NCBI GenBank assembly: GCA_024349245.1
Contig: JALDNG010002548.1
Span: 1-64,000, forward strand
Length of the DNA stretch: 64,000 nt
Direction of reading: 5' to 3'
Source: Neodontobutis hainanensis
Taxonomy: Eukaryota; Chordata; Actinopteri; Gobiiformes; Odontobutidae
Numbering within the stretch: the first letter of the stretch is position 1; the number at the start of each line of letters is the position of its first letter. The notes below the pieces were generated by a model, which made no database searches, was not told where the DNA came from, and was given only the letters and a program-made list of their open reading frames with translations. A program made the translations under genes and the position numbers. Of this stretch, positions 14,590 through 27,600 are shown in pieces.

Positions 14590-14820
14590 AACATCACCTC
14601 CATCCTCCAACATCAGCCTCCAATCTCTAAAATCAGCCTTCCTCCTCCATGCTCCATCCTCCAGCCTCCAGCCTCTAACATCAGACTCCTTCGTCCAGGC
14701 TCCATCCTTCATCCTCTATCCTCTAAGAACAGGTTTCAGCATCCAGCCTCCATCCTCTTGCCTTTAGTCTTCAGCCTCCAGTCTCTAACATCCAGCCTCC
14801 AGTCTTCAGCCTCCAGCCTG
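14590..14820 (+). repeat. Representative ~230-bp spacer module (cagactccttcgtccagg)
   Basis: A longer spacer module seen in roughly half the core intervals. It runs from cctccatcctccaacatc through tctaaaatcagcc, cagactccttcgtccagg, catcctctatcctctaa, aggtttcagcatccagcc, to cttgcctttagtcttcagcc and ctccagtcttcagcc. Copies differ by single bases (ctctaacaacagg against ctctaagaacagg; cttcagtc against ctttagtc) that are shared between particular copies, so they can be used to trace duplication history. Confidence 0.75.
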
Positions 14821-16312
14821 TAACATCACCTCCAGCCTCCAACATCAGGCTCCAGCCTCCAGCCTCTAACATCACCTCCAGCCTCTAACATCAGGCTCCA
14901 GCATCAAATACCACCTTCTTCTTGCCTCACAGTGTCCATTCCATCAACAGCTTCCACCTCCAGCCTCCAGCTTCCCGCCTCTAACATCAGGCTCCATCCT
15001 CCAACATCTAGCCTCTAGCTTCCAGTCTTCAGCCTCTAACATCAGGCTCCAGCCTCTAACAGCAGGCTCCAGCACCAAATACCACCTTCCTCCTGCCTTA
15101 CAGTGTCCAATCCATCAACAGCTTCCACCTCCATCCTCCAGCTTCCAGCCTCCAGCCCCAAAACTTTCCACTAGACTCTCTTCTTTATAAATATTGTATG
15201 TAGTTCAAAACATCCATTAAATGAATTTTAACTGTATTTTTTCTTCTTTTAATAGAAATAATTGTTAAATCCAGCTGCATCACCTCTAACAGTCTGCCTC
15301 AGCTTCAGCCTCTAACATCAGGCTCCAGCCTTTAACATCAGGCTCCAGCCTCTAACATCAGGCTCCAGCACCAAATACCACCTTCGTCCTTCCTCACAGT
15401 GTCCATTCCATCGACATCTTTCACCACCAAGCATCACCTCAAGCCTCTTACATCAGGCTCCAGCCTCTAACATCAGGCTCCAGCCTCTAACATCAGGCTC
15501 CAGCACCAAATACCACCTTCCTCCTGCCTCACAGTGTCCAATCCATCAACATTTTCCACCTCCAGCCTCCAACTTCCAGCCTCCAGCCCCAAAACTCTCC
15601 ACTAGACTCTCTTCTTTATAAATATTGTATGTAGTTCAAAACATCCATTAAATGAATTTTAACTGTATTTTTCTTCTTTTAATAGAAATAATTGTTAAGT
15701 CCAGCTGCATCACCTCTAACAGTCTGCCTCAGCTTCAGCCTCTAACATCACCTCCATCCTCTAACATCAGGCTCCAGCCTCTAACATCATGCTGCCTCAG
15801 CCTCTAACATCACCTCCAATCTCTAAAATCAGCTTTCCCCTCCATGCAGCCTCCAGCCTCTAACATCAGACTCCCCAGGCTCCATCCTTCATCCTCTATC
15901 CTCTAACAACAGGTTTCAGCATCCAGCCTCCATCCTCTTGCCTTCAGTCTTCAGCCTCCAGTCTCTAACATCCAGCCTCCAGTCTTCAGCCTCTAACATC
16001 ACCTCCAGCCTCTAACATTAGGCTCCAGCACCAAATACCACCTTCGTCCTGCCTCACAGTGTCCATTCCATCGACAGCTTTCACCACCAAGCATCACCTC
16101 AAGCCTCTTACATCAGGCTCCAGCCTCTAACATCAGGCTCCAGCCTCTAACATCAGGCTCCAGCACCAAATACCACCTTCCTCCTGCCTCACAGTGTCCA
16201 ATCCATTATCATTTTCCACCTCCAGCCTCCAACTTCCAGCCTCCAGCCCCAATAACTCTCCACTAGACTCTCTTCTTTATAAATATTGTATGTAGTTCAA
16301 AACATCCATTAA

Positions 16313-19300
16313 ATGAATTTTAACTGTATTTTTCTTCTTTTAATAGAAATAATTGTTAAGTCCAGCTGCATCACCTCTAACAGTCTGCCTCAGCTTCAGC
16401 CTCTAACATCACCTCCATCCTCTAACATCATGCTCCTGCCTCCAGCCTCTAACATCAGGCTCCAGCCTACAGCCTCTAACATCACCTCCGTCCTCTAACA
16501 TCAGGCTCCAGCCTCCAGCCTCTAACATCACCTCCATCCTCCAACATCAGCCTCCAATCTCTAAAATCAGCCTTCCTCCTCCATGCTCCATCCTCCAGCC
16601 TCCAGCCTCTAACATCAGACTCCTTCGTCCAGGCTCCATCCTTCATCCTCTATCCTCTAAGAACAGGTTTCAGCATCCAGGCTCCATCCTCTTGCCTTTA
16701 GTCTTCAGCCTCCAGTCTCTAACATCCAGCTTCCAGTCTTCAGCCTCCAGCCTCTAACATCACCTCCAGCCTCCAACATCAGGCTCCAGCCTCCAGCCTC
16801 TAACATCACCTCCAGCCTCTAACATCAGGCTCCAGCATCAAATACCACCTTCTTCTTGCCTCACAGTGTCCATTCCATCAACAGCTTCCACCTCCAGCCT
16901 CCAGCTTCCCGCCTCTAACATTAGGCTCCATCCTCCAACATCTAGCCTCTAGCTTCCAGTCTTCAGCCTCTAACATCAGGTTCCAGCCTCTAACATCAGG
17001 CTCCATCCTCCAGCTTCTAGCCTCTAGCTTCCAGTCTTCAGCCTCTAACATCAGGCTCCATCCTCTAACAGCAGGCTCCAGCACCAAATACCACCTTCCT
17101 CCTGCCTTACAGTGTCCAATCCATCAACAGCTTCCACCTCCATCCTCCAGCTTCCAGCCTCCAGCCCCAAAACTCTCCACTAGACTCTCTTCTTTATAAA
17201 TATTGTATGTAGTTCAAAACATCCATTAAATAAATTATAACTGTATTTTTCTTCTTTTAATAGAAATAATTTTTAAGTCCAGCTGCATCACCTCTAACAG
17301 TCTGCCTCAGCTTCAGCCTCTAACATCAGGCTCCAGCCTTTAACATCAGGCTCCAGCCTCTAACATCAGGCTCCAGCACTAAATACCACCTTCGTCCTGC
17401 CTCACAGTGTCCATTCCTTCGACAGCTTTCACCACCAAGCATCACCTCAAGCCTCTTACATCAGGCTCCAGCCTCTAACATCAGGCTCCAGCACCAAATA
17501 CCACCTTCGTCCTTCCTCACAGTGTCCATTCCATCGACAGCTTTCACCATCAAGCATCACCTCAGGCCTCTTACATCAGGCTCCAGCCTCTAACATCAGG
17601 CTCCAGCACCAAATACCACCTTCCTCCTGCCTCACAGTGTCCAATCCATCAACATTTTCCACCTCCAGCCTCCAACTTCCAGCCTCCAGCCCTAAAAACT
17701 CTCCACTAGACTCTCTTCTTTATAAATATTGTATGTAGTTCAAAACATCCATTAAATGAATTTTAACTGTATTTTTCTTCTTTTAATAGAAATAATTGTT
17801 AAGTCCAGCTGCATCACCTCTAACAGTCTGCCTCAGCTTCAGCCTCTAACATCACCTCCATCCTCTAACATCAGGCTCCAGCCTACAGCCTCTAACATCA
17901 CCTCCATCCTCTAACATCAGGCTCCAGCCTCCAGCCTCTAACATCACCTCCATCCTCCAACATCAGCCTCCAATCTCTAAAATCAGCCTTCCTCCTCCAT
18001 GCTCCAGCCTCCAGCCTCCAGCCTCTAACATCAGACTCCTTCGTCCAGGCTCCATCCTTCATCCTCTATCCTCTAACAACAGGTTTCAGCATCCAGCCTC
18101 CATCCTCTTGCCTTCAGTCTTCATCCTCCAGTCTCTAACATCCAGCCTCCAGTCTTCAGCCTCCAGCCTCTAACATCAGGCTCCAGCCTCTAACATCAGG
18201 CTCCAGCCTCTAACATCAGGCTCCAGCCTCTAACATCAGGCTCCAGCATCAAATACCACCTTCTTCTTGCCTCACAGTGTCCATTCCATCAACAGCTTCC
18301 ACCTCCAGCCTCCAGCCCCAAAACTCTCCACTAGACTCTCTTCTTTATAAATATTGTATGTAGTTCAAAACATCCATTAAATAAATTTTAACTGTATTTT
18401 TCTTTTTTTAATAGAAATAATTGTTAAATCCACCTGCATCACCTCAAACAGTCTGCCTCAGCTTCGGCCTCTAACATCAGGCTCCATCCTCCAGCCTCTA
18501 GCCTCTAGCCTCTAGCCTCTAGCTTCCAGTCTTCAGCCTCTAACATCAGGCTCCATCCTCTAACATCAGGCTCCAGCCTCCAGCCTCTAACATCAGACTC
18601 CTTCGTCCAGGCTCCATCCTTCATCCTCTATCCTTTAAGAACAGGTTTCAGCATCCAGCCTCCATCCTCTTGCCTTCAGTCTTCAGCCTCCAGCCTCTAA
18701 CATCACCTCCAGCCTCCAACATCAGGCTCCAACCTCCAGCCTCTAACATCAGGCTCCAGCATCAAATACCACCTTCTTCTTGCCTCACAGTGTCCATTCC
18801 ATCAACAGCTTCCACCTCCAGCCTCCAGCTTCCCGCCTCTAACATCAGGCTCCATCCTTCAGCCTCTAGCCTCTAGCTTCCAGTCTTCAGCCTCTAACAT
18901 CAGGTTCCAGCCTCTAACATCAGGCTCCAGCACCAAATACCACCTTCGTCCTGCCTCACAGTGTCCATTCCTTCTACAGCTTTCACCACCAAGCATCACC
19001 TCAAGCCTCTCGTATCATGTTCCAGCCTCTAACATCAGGCTCCAGCACCAAATACCACCTTCCTCCTGCCTTACAGTGTCCAATCCATCAACAGCTTCCA
19101 CCTCCATCCTCCAGCTTCCAGCCTCCAGCCCCAAAACTCTCCACTAGACTCTCTTCTTTATAAATATTGTATGTAGTTCAAAACATCCATTAAATGAATT
19201 TTAACTGTATTTTTCTTCTTTTAATAGAAATAATTGTTAAGTCCAGCTGCATCACCTCTGACAGTCTGCCTCAGCTTCAGCCGCTAACATCACCTCCATC

Positions 19301-21370
19301 CTCGCCTCTAACATCAGGCTCCAGCCTCCAGCCTCTAACCTCACCTCCATCCTCTAACATCAGGCTCCAGCCTCCAGCCTCTAACATCAGGCTCCAGCAC
19401 CAAATACCACCTTCTCCTGCCTCACAGTGTCCATTCCATCGACAGCTTTAACCACCAAGCATCACCTCAAGCCTCTTACTTAAGGCTCCAGCCTCTAACA
19501 TCAGGCTCCAGCCCCTAACATCAGGCTCCAGCACCAAATACCACCTTCCTCCTGCCTCACAGTGTCCAATCCATCAACATTTTCCACCTCCAGCCTCCAA
19601 CTTCCAGCCTCCAGCCCTAAAAACTCTCCACTAGACTCTCTTCTTTATAAATATTGTATGTAGTTCAAAACATCCATTAAATGAATTTTAACTGTATTTT
19701 TCTTCTTTTAATAGAAATAATTGTTAAGTCCAGCTGCATCACCTCTAACAGTCTGCCTCAGCTTCAGCCTCTAACATCACCTCCATCCTCTAACATCAGG
19801 CTCCAGCCTCTAACATCAGGCTCCAGCCTACAGCCTCTAACATCACCTCCATCCTCTAACATCAGGCTCCAGCCTCCAGCCTCTAACATCACCTCCATCC
19901 TCCAACATCAGCCTCCAATCTCTAAAATCAGCCTTCCTCCTCCATGCTCCAGCCTCCAGCCTCTAACATCAGACTCCTTCGTCCAGGCTCCATCCTTCAT
20001 CCTCTATCCTCTAACAACAGGTTTCAGCATCCAGTCTCCATCCTCTTGCCTTCAGTCTTCAGCCTCCAGCCTCTAAAACATCAGGCTCCAGCCTCTAACA
20101 TCAGGCTCCAGCCTCTAACATCAGTCTCCAGCCTCTAACATCAGGCTCCAGCATCAAATACCACCTTCTTCTTGCCTCACAGTGTCCATTCCATCAACAG
20201 CTTCCACCTCCAGCCTCCAGCTTCCAGCCTCTAACATCAGGCTCCCAGCCTTCTTCCTCCAGCCTCCAGCCTCTAACATCACCTCCATCCTCCAACATCA
20301 GCCTCCAATCTCTAAAATCAGCCTTTCTCCTCCATGCTCCATCCTTCAGCCTCCAGCCTCTAACATCAGACTCCTTCGTCCAGGCTCCATCCTTCATCCT
20401 CTATCCTCTAAGAACAGGTTTCAGCATCCAGCCTCCATCCTCTTGCCTTTAGTCTTCAGCCTCCAGTCTTCAGCCTCCAGCTTCTAACATCACCTCCAGC
20501 CTCCAACATCAGGCTCCAGCCTCCAGCCTCTAACATCACCTCCAGCCTCTAACATCAGGCTCCAGCATCAAATACCACCTTCTTCTTGCCTCACAGTGTC
20601 CATTCCATCAACAGCTTCCACCTCCAGCCTCCAGCTTCCTGCCTCTAACATCAGGCTCCATCCTCCAACATCTAGCCTCTAGCTTCCAGTCTTCAGCCTC
20701 TAACATCAGGTTCCAGCCTCTAACATCAGGCTCCATCCTCCAGCCTCTAGCCTCTAGCTTCCAGTCTTCAGCCTCTAACATCAGGCTCCAGCCTCTAACA
20801 GCAGGCTCCAGCACCAAATACCACCTTCCTCCTGCCTTACAGTGTCCAATCCATCAACAGCTTCCACCTCCATCCTCCAGCTTCCAGCCTCCAGCCCCAA
20901 AACTCTCCACTAGACTCTCTTCTTTATAAATATTGTATGTAGTTCAAAACATCCATTAAATAAATTTTAACTGTATTTTTCTTCTTTTAATAGAAATAAT
21001 TGTTAAATCCAGCTGCATCACCTCTAACAGTCTGCCTCAGCTTCAGCCTCTAACATCAGGCTCCAGCCTTTAACATCAGGCTCCAGCCTCTAACATCAGG
21101 CTCCAGCACCAAATACCACCTTCGTCCTTCCTCACAGTGTCCATTCCATCGACAGCTTTCACCACCAAGCATCACCTCAAGCCTCTTACATCAGGCTCCA
21201 GCCTCTAACATCAGGCTCCAGCACCAAATACCACCTTCCTCCTGCCTCACAGTGTCCAATCCATCAACATTTTCCACCTCCATCCTCCAACTTCCATCCT
21301 CCAGCCCTAAAAACTCTCCACTAGACTCTCTTCTTTATAAATATTGTATGTAGTTCAATACATCCATTAA
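16313..21370. repeat. Higher-order repeat copy A (5,058 bp)
   Basis: The sequence from the core at 16313 to 21370 closely resembles the block that starts at 21371. Matching landmarks are the core followed by ctaacatcatgctcctgcc (16420 and 21478), the rare cactaaataccacc variant (17376 and 22434) and the cattccttcgacagc variant. Offset between the two copies is 5,058 bp over their first ~2 kb, rising to about 6.5 kb further on because copy B carries an extra block. Confidence 0.7.
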
Positions 21371-21814
21371 ATGAATTTTAACTGTCTTTTTCTTCTTTTA
21401 ATAGAAATAATTGTTAAGTCCAGCTGCATCACCTCTAACAGTCTGCCTCAGCTTCAGCCTCTAACATCACCTCCATCCTCTAACGTCATGCTCCTGCCTC
21501 CAGCCTCTAACATCAGGCTCCAGCCTACAGCCTCTAACATCACCTCCGTCCTCTAACATCAGGCTCCAGCCTCCAGCCTCTAACATCACCTCCATCCTCC
21601 AACATCAGCCTCCAATCTCTAAAATCAGCCTTCCTCCTCCATGCTCCATCCTCCAGCCTCCAGCCTCTAACATCAGACTCCTTTGTCCAGGCTCCATCCT
21701 TCATCCTCTATCCTCTAAGAACAGGTTTCAGCATCCAGGCTCCATCCTCTTGCCTTTAGTCTTCAGCCTCCAGTCTCTAACATCCAGCTTCCAGTCTTCA
21801 GCCTCCAGCCTCTA

Positions 21815-24665
21815 ACATCACCTCCAGCCTCCAACATCAGGCTCCAGCCTCCAGCCTCTAACATCACCTCCAGCCTCTAACATCAGGCTCCAGCATCAAA
21901 TACCACCTTCTTCTTGCCTCACAGTGTCCATTCCATCAACAGCTTCCACCTCCAGCCTCCAGCTTCCCGCCTCTAACATTAGGCTCCATCCTCCAACATC
22001 TAGCCTCTAGCTTCCAGTCTTCAGCCTCTAACATCAGGTTCCAGCCTCTAACATCAGGCTCCATCCTCCAGCTTCTAGCCTCTAGCTTCCAGTCTTCAGC
22101 CTCTAACATCAGGCTCCATCCTCTAACATCAGGCTCCAGCACCAAATACCACCTTCCTCCTGCCTTACAGTGTCCAATCCATCAACAGCTTCCACCTCCA
22201 TCCTCCAGCTTCCAGCCTCCAGCCCCAAAACTCTCCACTAGACTCTCTTCTTTATAAATATTGTATGTAGTTCAAAACATCCATTAAATAAATTATAACT
22301 GTATTTTTCTTCTTTTAATAGAAATAATTTTAAGTCCAGCTGCATCACCTCTAACAGTCTGCCTCAGCTTCAGCCTCTAACATCAGGCTCCAGCCTTTAA
22401 CATCAGGCTCCAGCCTCTAACATCAGGCTCCAGCACTAAATACCACCTTCGTCCTGCCTCACAGTGTCCATTCCTTCGACAGCTTTCACCACCAAGCATC
22501 ACCTCAAGCCTCTTACATCAGGCTCCAGCCTCTAACATCAGGCTCCAGCACCAAATACCACCTTCGTCCTTCCTCACAGTGTCCATTCCATCGACAGCTT
22601 TCACCATCAAGCATCACCTCAGGCCTCTTACATCAGGCTCCAGCCTCTAACATCAGGCTCCAGCACCAAATACCACCTTCCTCCTGCCTCACAGTGTCCA
22701 ATCCATCAACATTTTCCACCTCCATCCTCCAACTTCCAGCCTCCAGCCCTAAAAACTCTCCACTAGACTCTCTTCTTTATAAATATTGTATGTAGTTCAA
22801 TACATCCATTAAATGAATTTTAACTGTATTTTTCTTCTTTTAATAGAAATAATTGTTAAGTCCAGCTGCATCACCTCTAACAGTCTGCCTCAGCTTCAGC
22901 CTCTAACATCACCTCCATCCTCTAACATCAGGCTCCAGCCTCTAACATCAGGCTCCAGCCTACAGCCTCTAACATCACCTTCATCCTCTAACATCAGGCT
23001 CCAGCCTCCAGCCTCTAACATCACCTCCATCCTCCAACATCAGCCTCCAATCTCTAAAATCAGCCTTCCTCCTCCATGCTCCAGCCTCCAGCCTCCAGCC
23101 TCTAACATCAGACTCCTTCGTCCAGGCTCCATCCTTCATCCTCTATCCTCTAACAACAGGTTTCAGCATCCAGCCTCCATCCTCTTGCCTTCAGTCTTCA
23201 GCCTCCAGTCTCTAACATCCAGCTTCCAGTCTTCAGCCTCCAGCCTCTAACATCACCTCCAGCCTCCAACATCAGGCTCCAGCCTCCAGCCTCTAACATC
23301 ACCTCCAGCCTCTAACATCAGGCTCCAGCATCAAATACCACCTTCTTCTTGCCTCACAGTGTCCATTCCATCAACAGCTTCCACCTCCAGCCTCCAGCTT
23401 CCGCCTCTAACATTAGGCTCCATCCTCCAACATCTAGCCTCTAGCTTCCAGTCTTCAGCCTCTAACATCAGGTTCCAGCCTCTAACATCAGGCTCCATCC
23501 TCCAGCTTCTAGCCTCTAGCTTCCAGTCTTCAGCCTCTAACATCAGGCTCCATCCTCTAACAGCAGGCTCCAGCACCAAATACCACCTTCCTCCTGCCTT
23601 ACAGTGTCCAATCCATCAACAGCTTCCACCTCCATCCTCCAGCTTCCAGCCTCCAGCCCCAAAACTCTCCACTAGACTCTCTTCTTTATAAATATTGTAT
23701 GTAGTTCAAAACATCCATTAAATAAATTATAACTGTATTTTTCTTCTTTTAATAGAAATAATTTTTAAGTCCAGCTGCATCACCTCTAACAGTCTGCCTC
23801 AGCTTCAGCCTCTAACATCAGGCTCCAGCCTTTAACATCAGGCTCCAGCCTCTACCATCAGGCTCCAGCACTAAATACCACCTTCGTCCTGCCTCACAGT
23901 GTCCATTCCTTCGACAGCTTTCACCACCAAGCATCACCTCAAGCCTCTTACATCAGGCTCCAGCCTCTAACATCAGGCTCCAGCACCAAATACCACCTTC
24001 GTCCTTCCTCACAGTGTCCATTCCATCGACAGCTTTCACCATCAAGCATCACCTCAGGCCTCTTACATCAGGCTCCAGCCTCTAACATCAGGCTCCAGCA
24101 CCAAATACCACCTTCCTCCTGCCTCACAGTGTCCAATCCATCAACATTTTCCACCTCCATCCTCCAACTTCCAGCCTCCAGCCCTAAAAACTCTCCACTA
24201 GACTCTCTTCTTTATAAATATTGTATGTAGTTCAATACATCCATTAAATGAATTTTAACTGTATTTTTCTTCTTTTAATAGAAATAATTGTTAAGTCCAG
24301 CTGCATCACCTCTAACAGTCTGCCTCAGCTTCAGCCTCTAACATCACCTCCATCCTCTAACATCAGGCTCCAGCCTCTAACATCAGGCTCCAGCCTACAG
24401 CCTCTAACATCACCTTCATCCTCTAACATCAGGCTCCAGCCTCCAGCCTCTAACATCACCTCCATCCTCCAACATCAGCCTCCAATCTCTAAAATCAGCC
24501 TTCCTCCTCCATGCTCCAGCCTCCAGCCTCCAGCCTCTAACATCAGACTCCTTCGTCCAGGCTCCATCCTTCATCCTCTATCCTCTAACAACAGGTTTCA
24601 GCATCCAGCCTCCATCCTCTTGCCTTCAGTCTTCATCCTCCAGTCTCTAACATCCAGCCTCCAGT
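21815..24665. repeat. Tandem duplication of a ~1,435-bp array block
   Basis: The segment from about 21815 to 23250 is repeated directly at about 23250-24665. The cores at 22776 and 24211, the pair of ATG starts at 22813 and 24248, and rare variants such as cactaaatacc recur 1,434-1,435 bp apart with few differences. This block explains most of the length difference between the two higher-order copies. Confidence 0.75.
22813..23250 (+). other. Representative array open frame starting in the core
   Basis: About half of the cores have ATG in place of ATA, opening a frame of about 60-150 codons. It begins MNFNCIFLLLIEIIV, which resembles a signal peptide, and continues into a Pro/Leu/Ser/Gln-rich low-complexity tail such as LQPLTS and PPASNI read from the spacer repeats. 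This copy has 145 codons. The base at -3 of the ATG is T, a weak start context. The tail frame depends on spacer length and changes between copies, and the ATG sits inside the intron-like 59-bp segment. I think it is more likely chance than a gene. Confidence 0.2.
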
Positions 24666-27600
24666 CTTCAGCCTCCAGCCTCTAACATCAGGTTCCAGCC
24701 TCTAACATCAGGCTCCAGCCTCTAACATCAGGCTCCAGCCTCTAACATCAGGCTCCAGCATCAAATACCACCTTCTTCTTGCCTCACAGTGTCCATTCCA
24801 TCAACGGCTTCCACCTCCAGCCTCCAGCCCCAAAACTCTCCACTAGACTCTCTTCTTTATAAATATTGTATGTAGTTCAAAACATCCATTAAATAAATTT
24901 TAACTGTATTTTTCTTTTTAATAGAAATAATTGTTAAATCCACCTGCATCACCTCAAACAGTCTGCCTCAGCTTCAGCCTCTAACATCAGGCTCCATCCT
25001 CCAGCCTCTAGCCTCTAGCCTCTAGCCTCTAGCTTCCAGTCTTCAGCCTCTAACATCAGGCTCCATCCTCTAACATCAGGCTCCAGCCTCCAGCCTCTAA
25101 CATCAGACTCCTTCGTCCAGGCTCCATCCTTCATCCTCTATCCTTTAAGAACAGGTTTCAGCATCCAGCCTCCATCCTCTTGCCTTCAGTCTTCAGCCTC
25201 CAGCCTCTAACATCACCTCGAAGCCTCCAACATCAGGCTCCAACCTCCAGCCTCTAACATCAGGCTCCAGCATCAAATACCACCTTCTTCTTGCCTCACA
25301 GTGTCCATTCCATCAACAGCTTCCACCTCCAGCCTCCAGCTTCCGCCTCTAACATCAGGCTCCATCCTTCAGCCTCTAGCCTCTAGCTTCCAGTCTTCAG
25401 CCTCTAACATCAGGTTCCAGCCTCTAACATCAGGCTCCAGCACCAAATACCACCTTCGTCCTGCCTCACAGTGTCCATTCCATCGACAGCTTTCACCACC
25501 AAGCATCACCTCAAGCCTCTCACATCATGTTCCAGCCTCTAACATCAGGCTCCAGAACCAAATACCAACTTCCTCCTGCCTTACAGTGTCCAATCCATCA
25601 ACAGCTTCCACCTCCAGCCTCCAGCTTCCAGCCTCCAGCCCCAAACTCTCCACTAGACTCTCTTCTTTATAAATATTGTATGTAGTTCAAAACATCCAGT
25701 AAATGAATTTTAACTGTATTTTTCTTCTTTTAATAGAAATAATTGTTAAGTCCAGCTGCATCACCTCTGACAGTCTGCCTCAGCTTCAGCCTCTAACATC
25801 ACCTCCATCCTCTAACATCAGGCTCCACCCTCTAACATCAGGCTCCAGCCTAAAGCCTCTAACCTCACCTCCATCCTTTTACATCAGGCTCCAGCCTCTA
25901 ACATCAGGCTCCAGCACCAAATACCACCTTCGTCCTGCCTCACAGTGTCCATTCCATCGACAGCTTTAACCACCAAGCATCACCTCAAGCCTCTTACTTA
26001 AGGCTCCAGCCTCTAACATCAGGCTCCAGCCCCTAACATCAGGCTCCAGCACCAAATACCACCTTCCTCCTGCCTCACAGTGTCCAATCCATCAACATTT
26101 TCCACCTCCAGCCTCCAACTTCCAGCCTCCAGCCCTAAAAACTCTCCACTAGACTCTCTTCTTCATAAATATTGTATGTAGTTCAAAACATCCATTAAAT
26201 GAATTTTAACTGTATTTTTCTTCTTTTAATAGAAATAATTGTTAAGTCCAGCTGCATCACCTCTAACAGTCTGCCTCAGCTTCAGCCTCTAACATCACCT
26301 CCATCCTCTAACATCAGGCTCCAGCCTCTAACATCAGGCTCCAGCCTACAGCCTCTAACATCACCTCCATCCTCTAACATCAGGCTCCAGCCTCCAGCCT
26401 CTAACATCACCTCCATCCTCCAACATCAGCCTCCAATCTCTAAAATCAGCCTTCCTCCTCCATGCTCCAGCCTCCAGCCTCTAACATCAGACTCCTTCGT
26501 CCAGGCTCCATCCTTCATCCTCTATCCTCTAACAACAGGTTTCAGCATCCAGTCTCCATCCTCTTGCCTTCAGTCTTCAGCCTCCAGCCTCTAAAACATC
26601 AGGCTCCAGCCTCTAACATCAGGCTCCAGCCTCTAACATCAGTCTCCAGCCTCTAACATCAGGCTCCAGCATCAAATACCACCTTCTTCTTGCCTCACAG
26701 TGTCCATTCCATCAACAGCTTCCACCTCCAGCCTCCAGCTTCCAGCCTCTAACATCAGGCTCCCAGCCTTCTTCCTCCAGCCTCCAGCCTCTAACATCAC
26801 CTCCATCCTCCAACATCAGCCTCCAATCTCTAAAATCAGCCTTTCTCCTCCATGCTCCATCCTTCAGCCTCCAGCCTCTAACATCAGACTCCTTCGTCCA
26901 GGCTCCATCCTTCATCCTCTATCCTCTAAGAACAGGTTTCAGCATCCAGCCTCCATCCTCTTGCCTTTAGTCTTCAGCCTCCAGTCTCTAACATCCAGCC
27001 TCCAGTCTTCAGCCTCCAGCCTCTAACATCACCTCCAGCCTCCAACATCAGGCTCCAGCCTCCAGCCTCTAACATCACCTCCAGCCTCTAACATCAGGCT
27101 CCAGCATCAAATACCACCTTCTTCTTGCCTCACAGTGTCCATTCCATCAACAGCTTCCACCTCCAGCCTCCAGCTTCCCGCCTCTAACATCAGGCTCCAT
27201 CCTCCAACATCTAGCCTCTAGCTTCCAGTCTTCAGCCTCTAACATCAGGTTCCAGCCTCTAACATCAGGCTCCATCCTCCAGCCTCTAGCCTCTAGCTTC
27301 CAGTCTTCAGCCTCTAACATCAGGCTCCAGCCTCTAACAGCAGGCTCCAGCACCAAATACCACCTTCCTCCTGCCTTACAGTGTCCAATCCATCAACAGC
27401 TTCCACCTCCATCCTCCAGCTTCCAGCCTCCATCCCCAAAACTCTCCACTAGACTCTCTTCTTTATAAATATTGTATGTAGTTCAAAACATCCATTAAAT
27501 AAATTTTAACTGTATTTTTCTTCTTTTAATAGAAATAATTGTTAAATCCAGCTGCATCACCTCTAACAGTCTGCCTCAGCTTCAGCCTCTAACATCAGGC

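Noticed and set aside
20608..20817. Minus-strand frames with WKLEAR and MEPDVRGW repeats
   Set aside because: They are reverse readings of the 20-bp and heptamer repeats, open because the motif lacks stops, and have no start or domain evidence.
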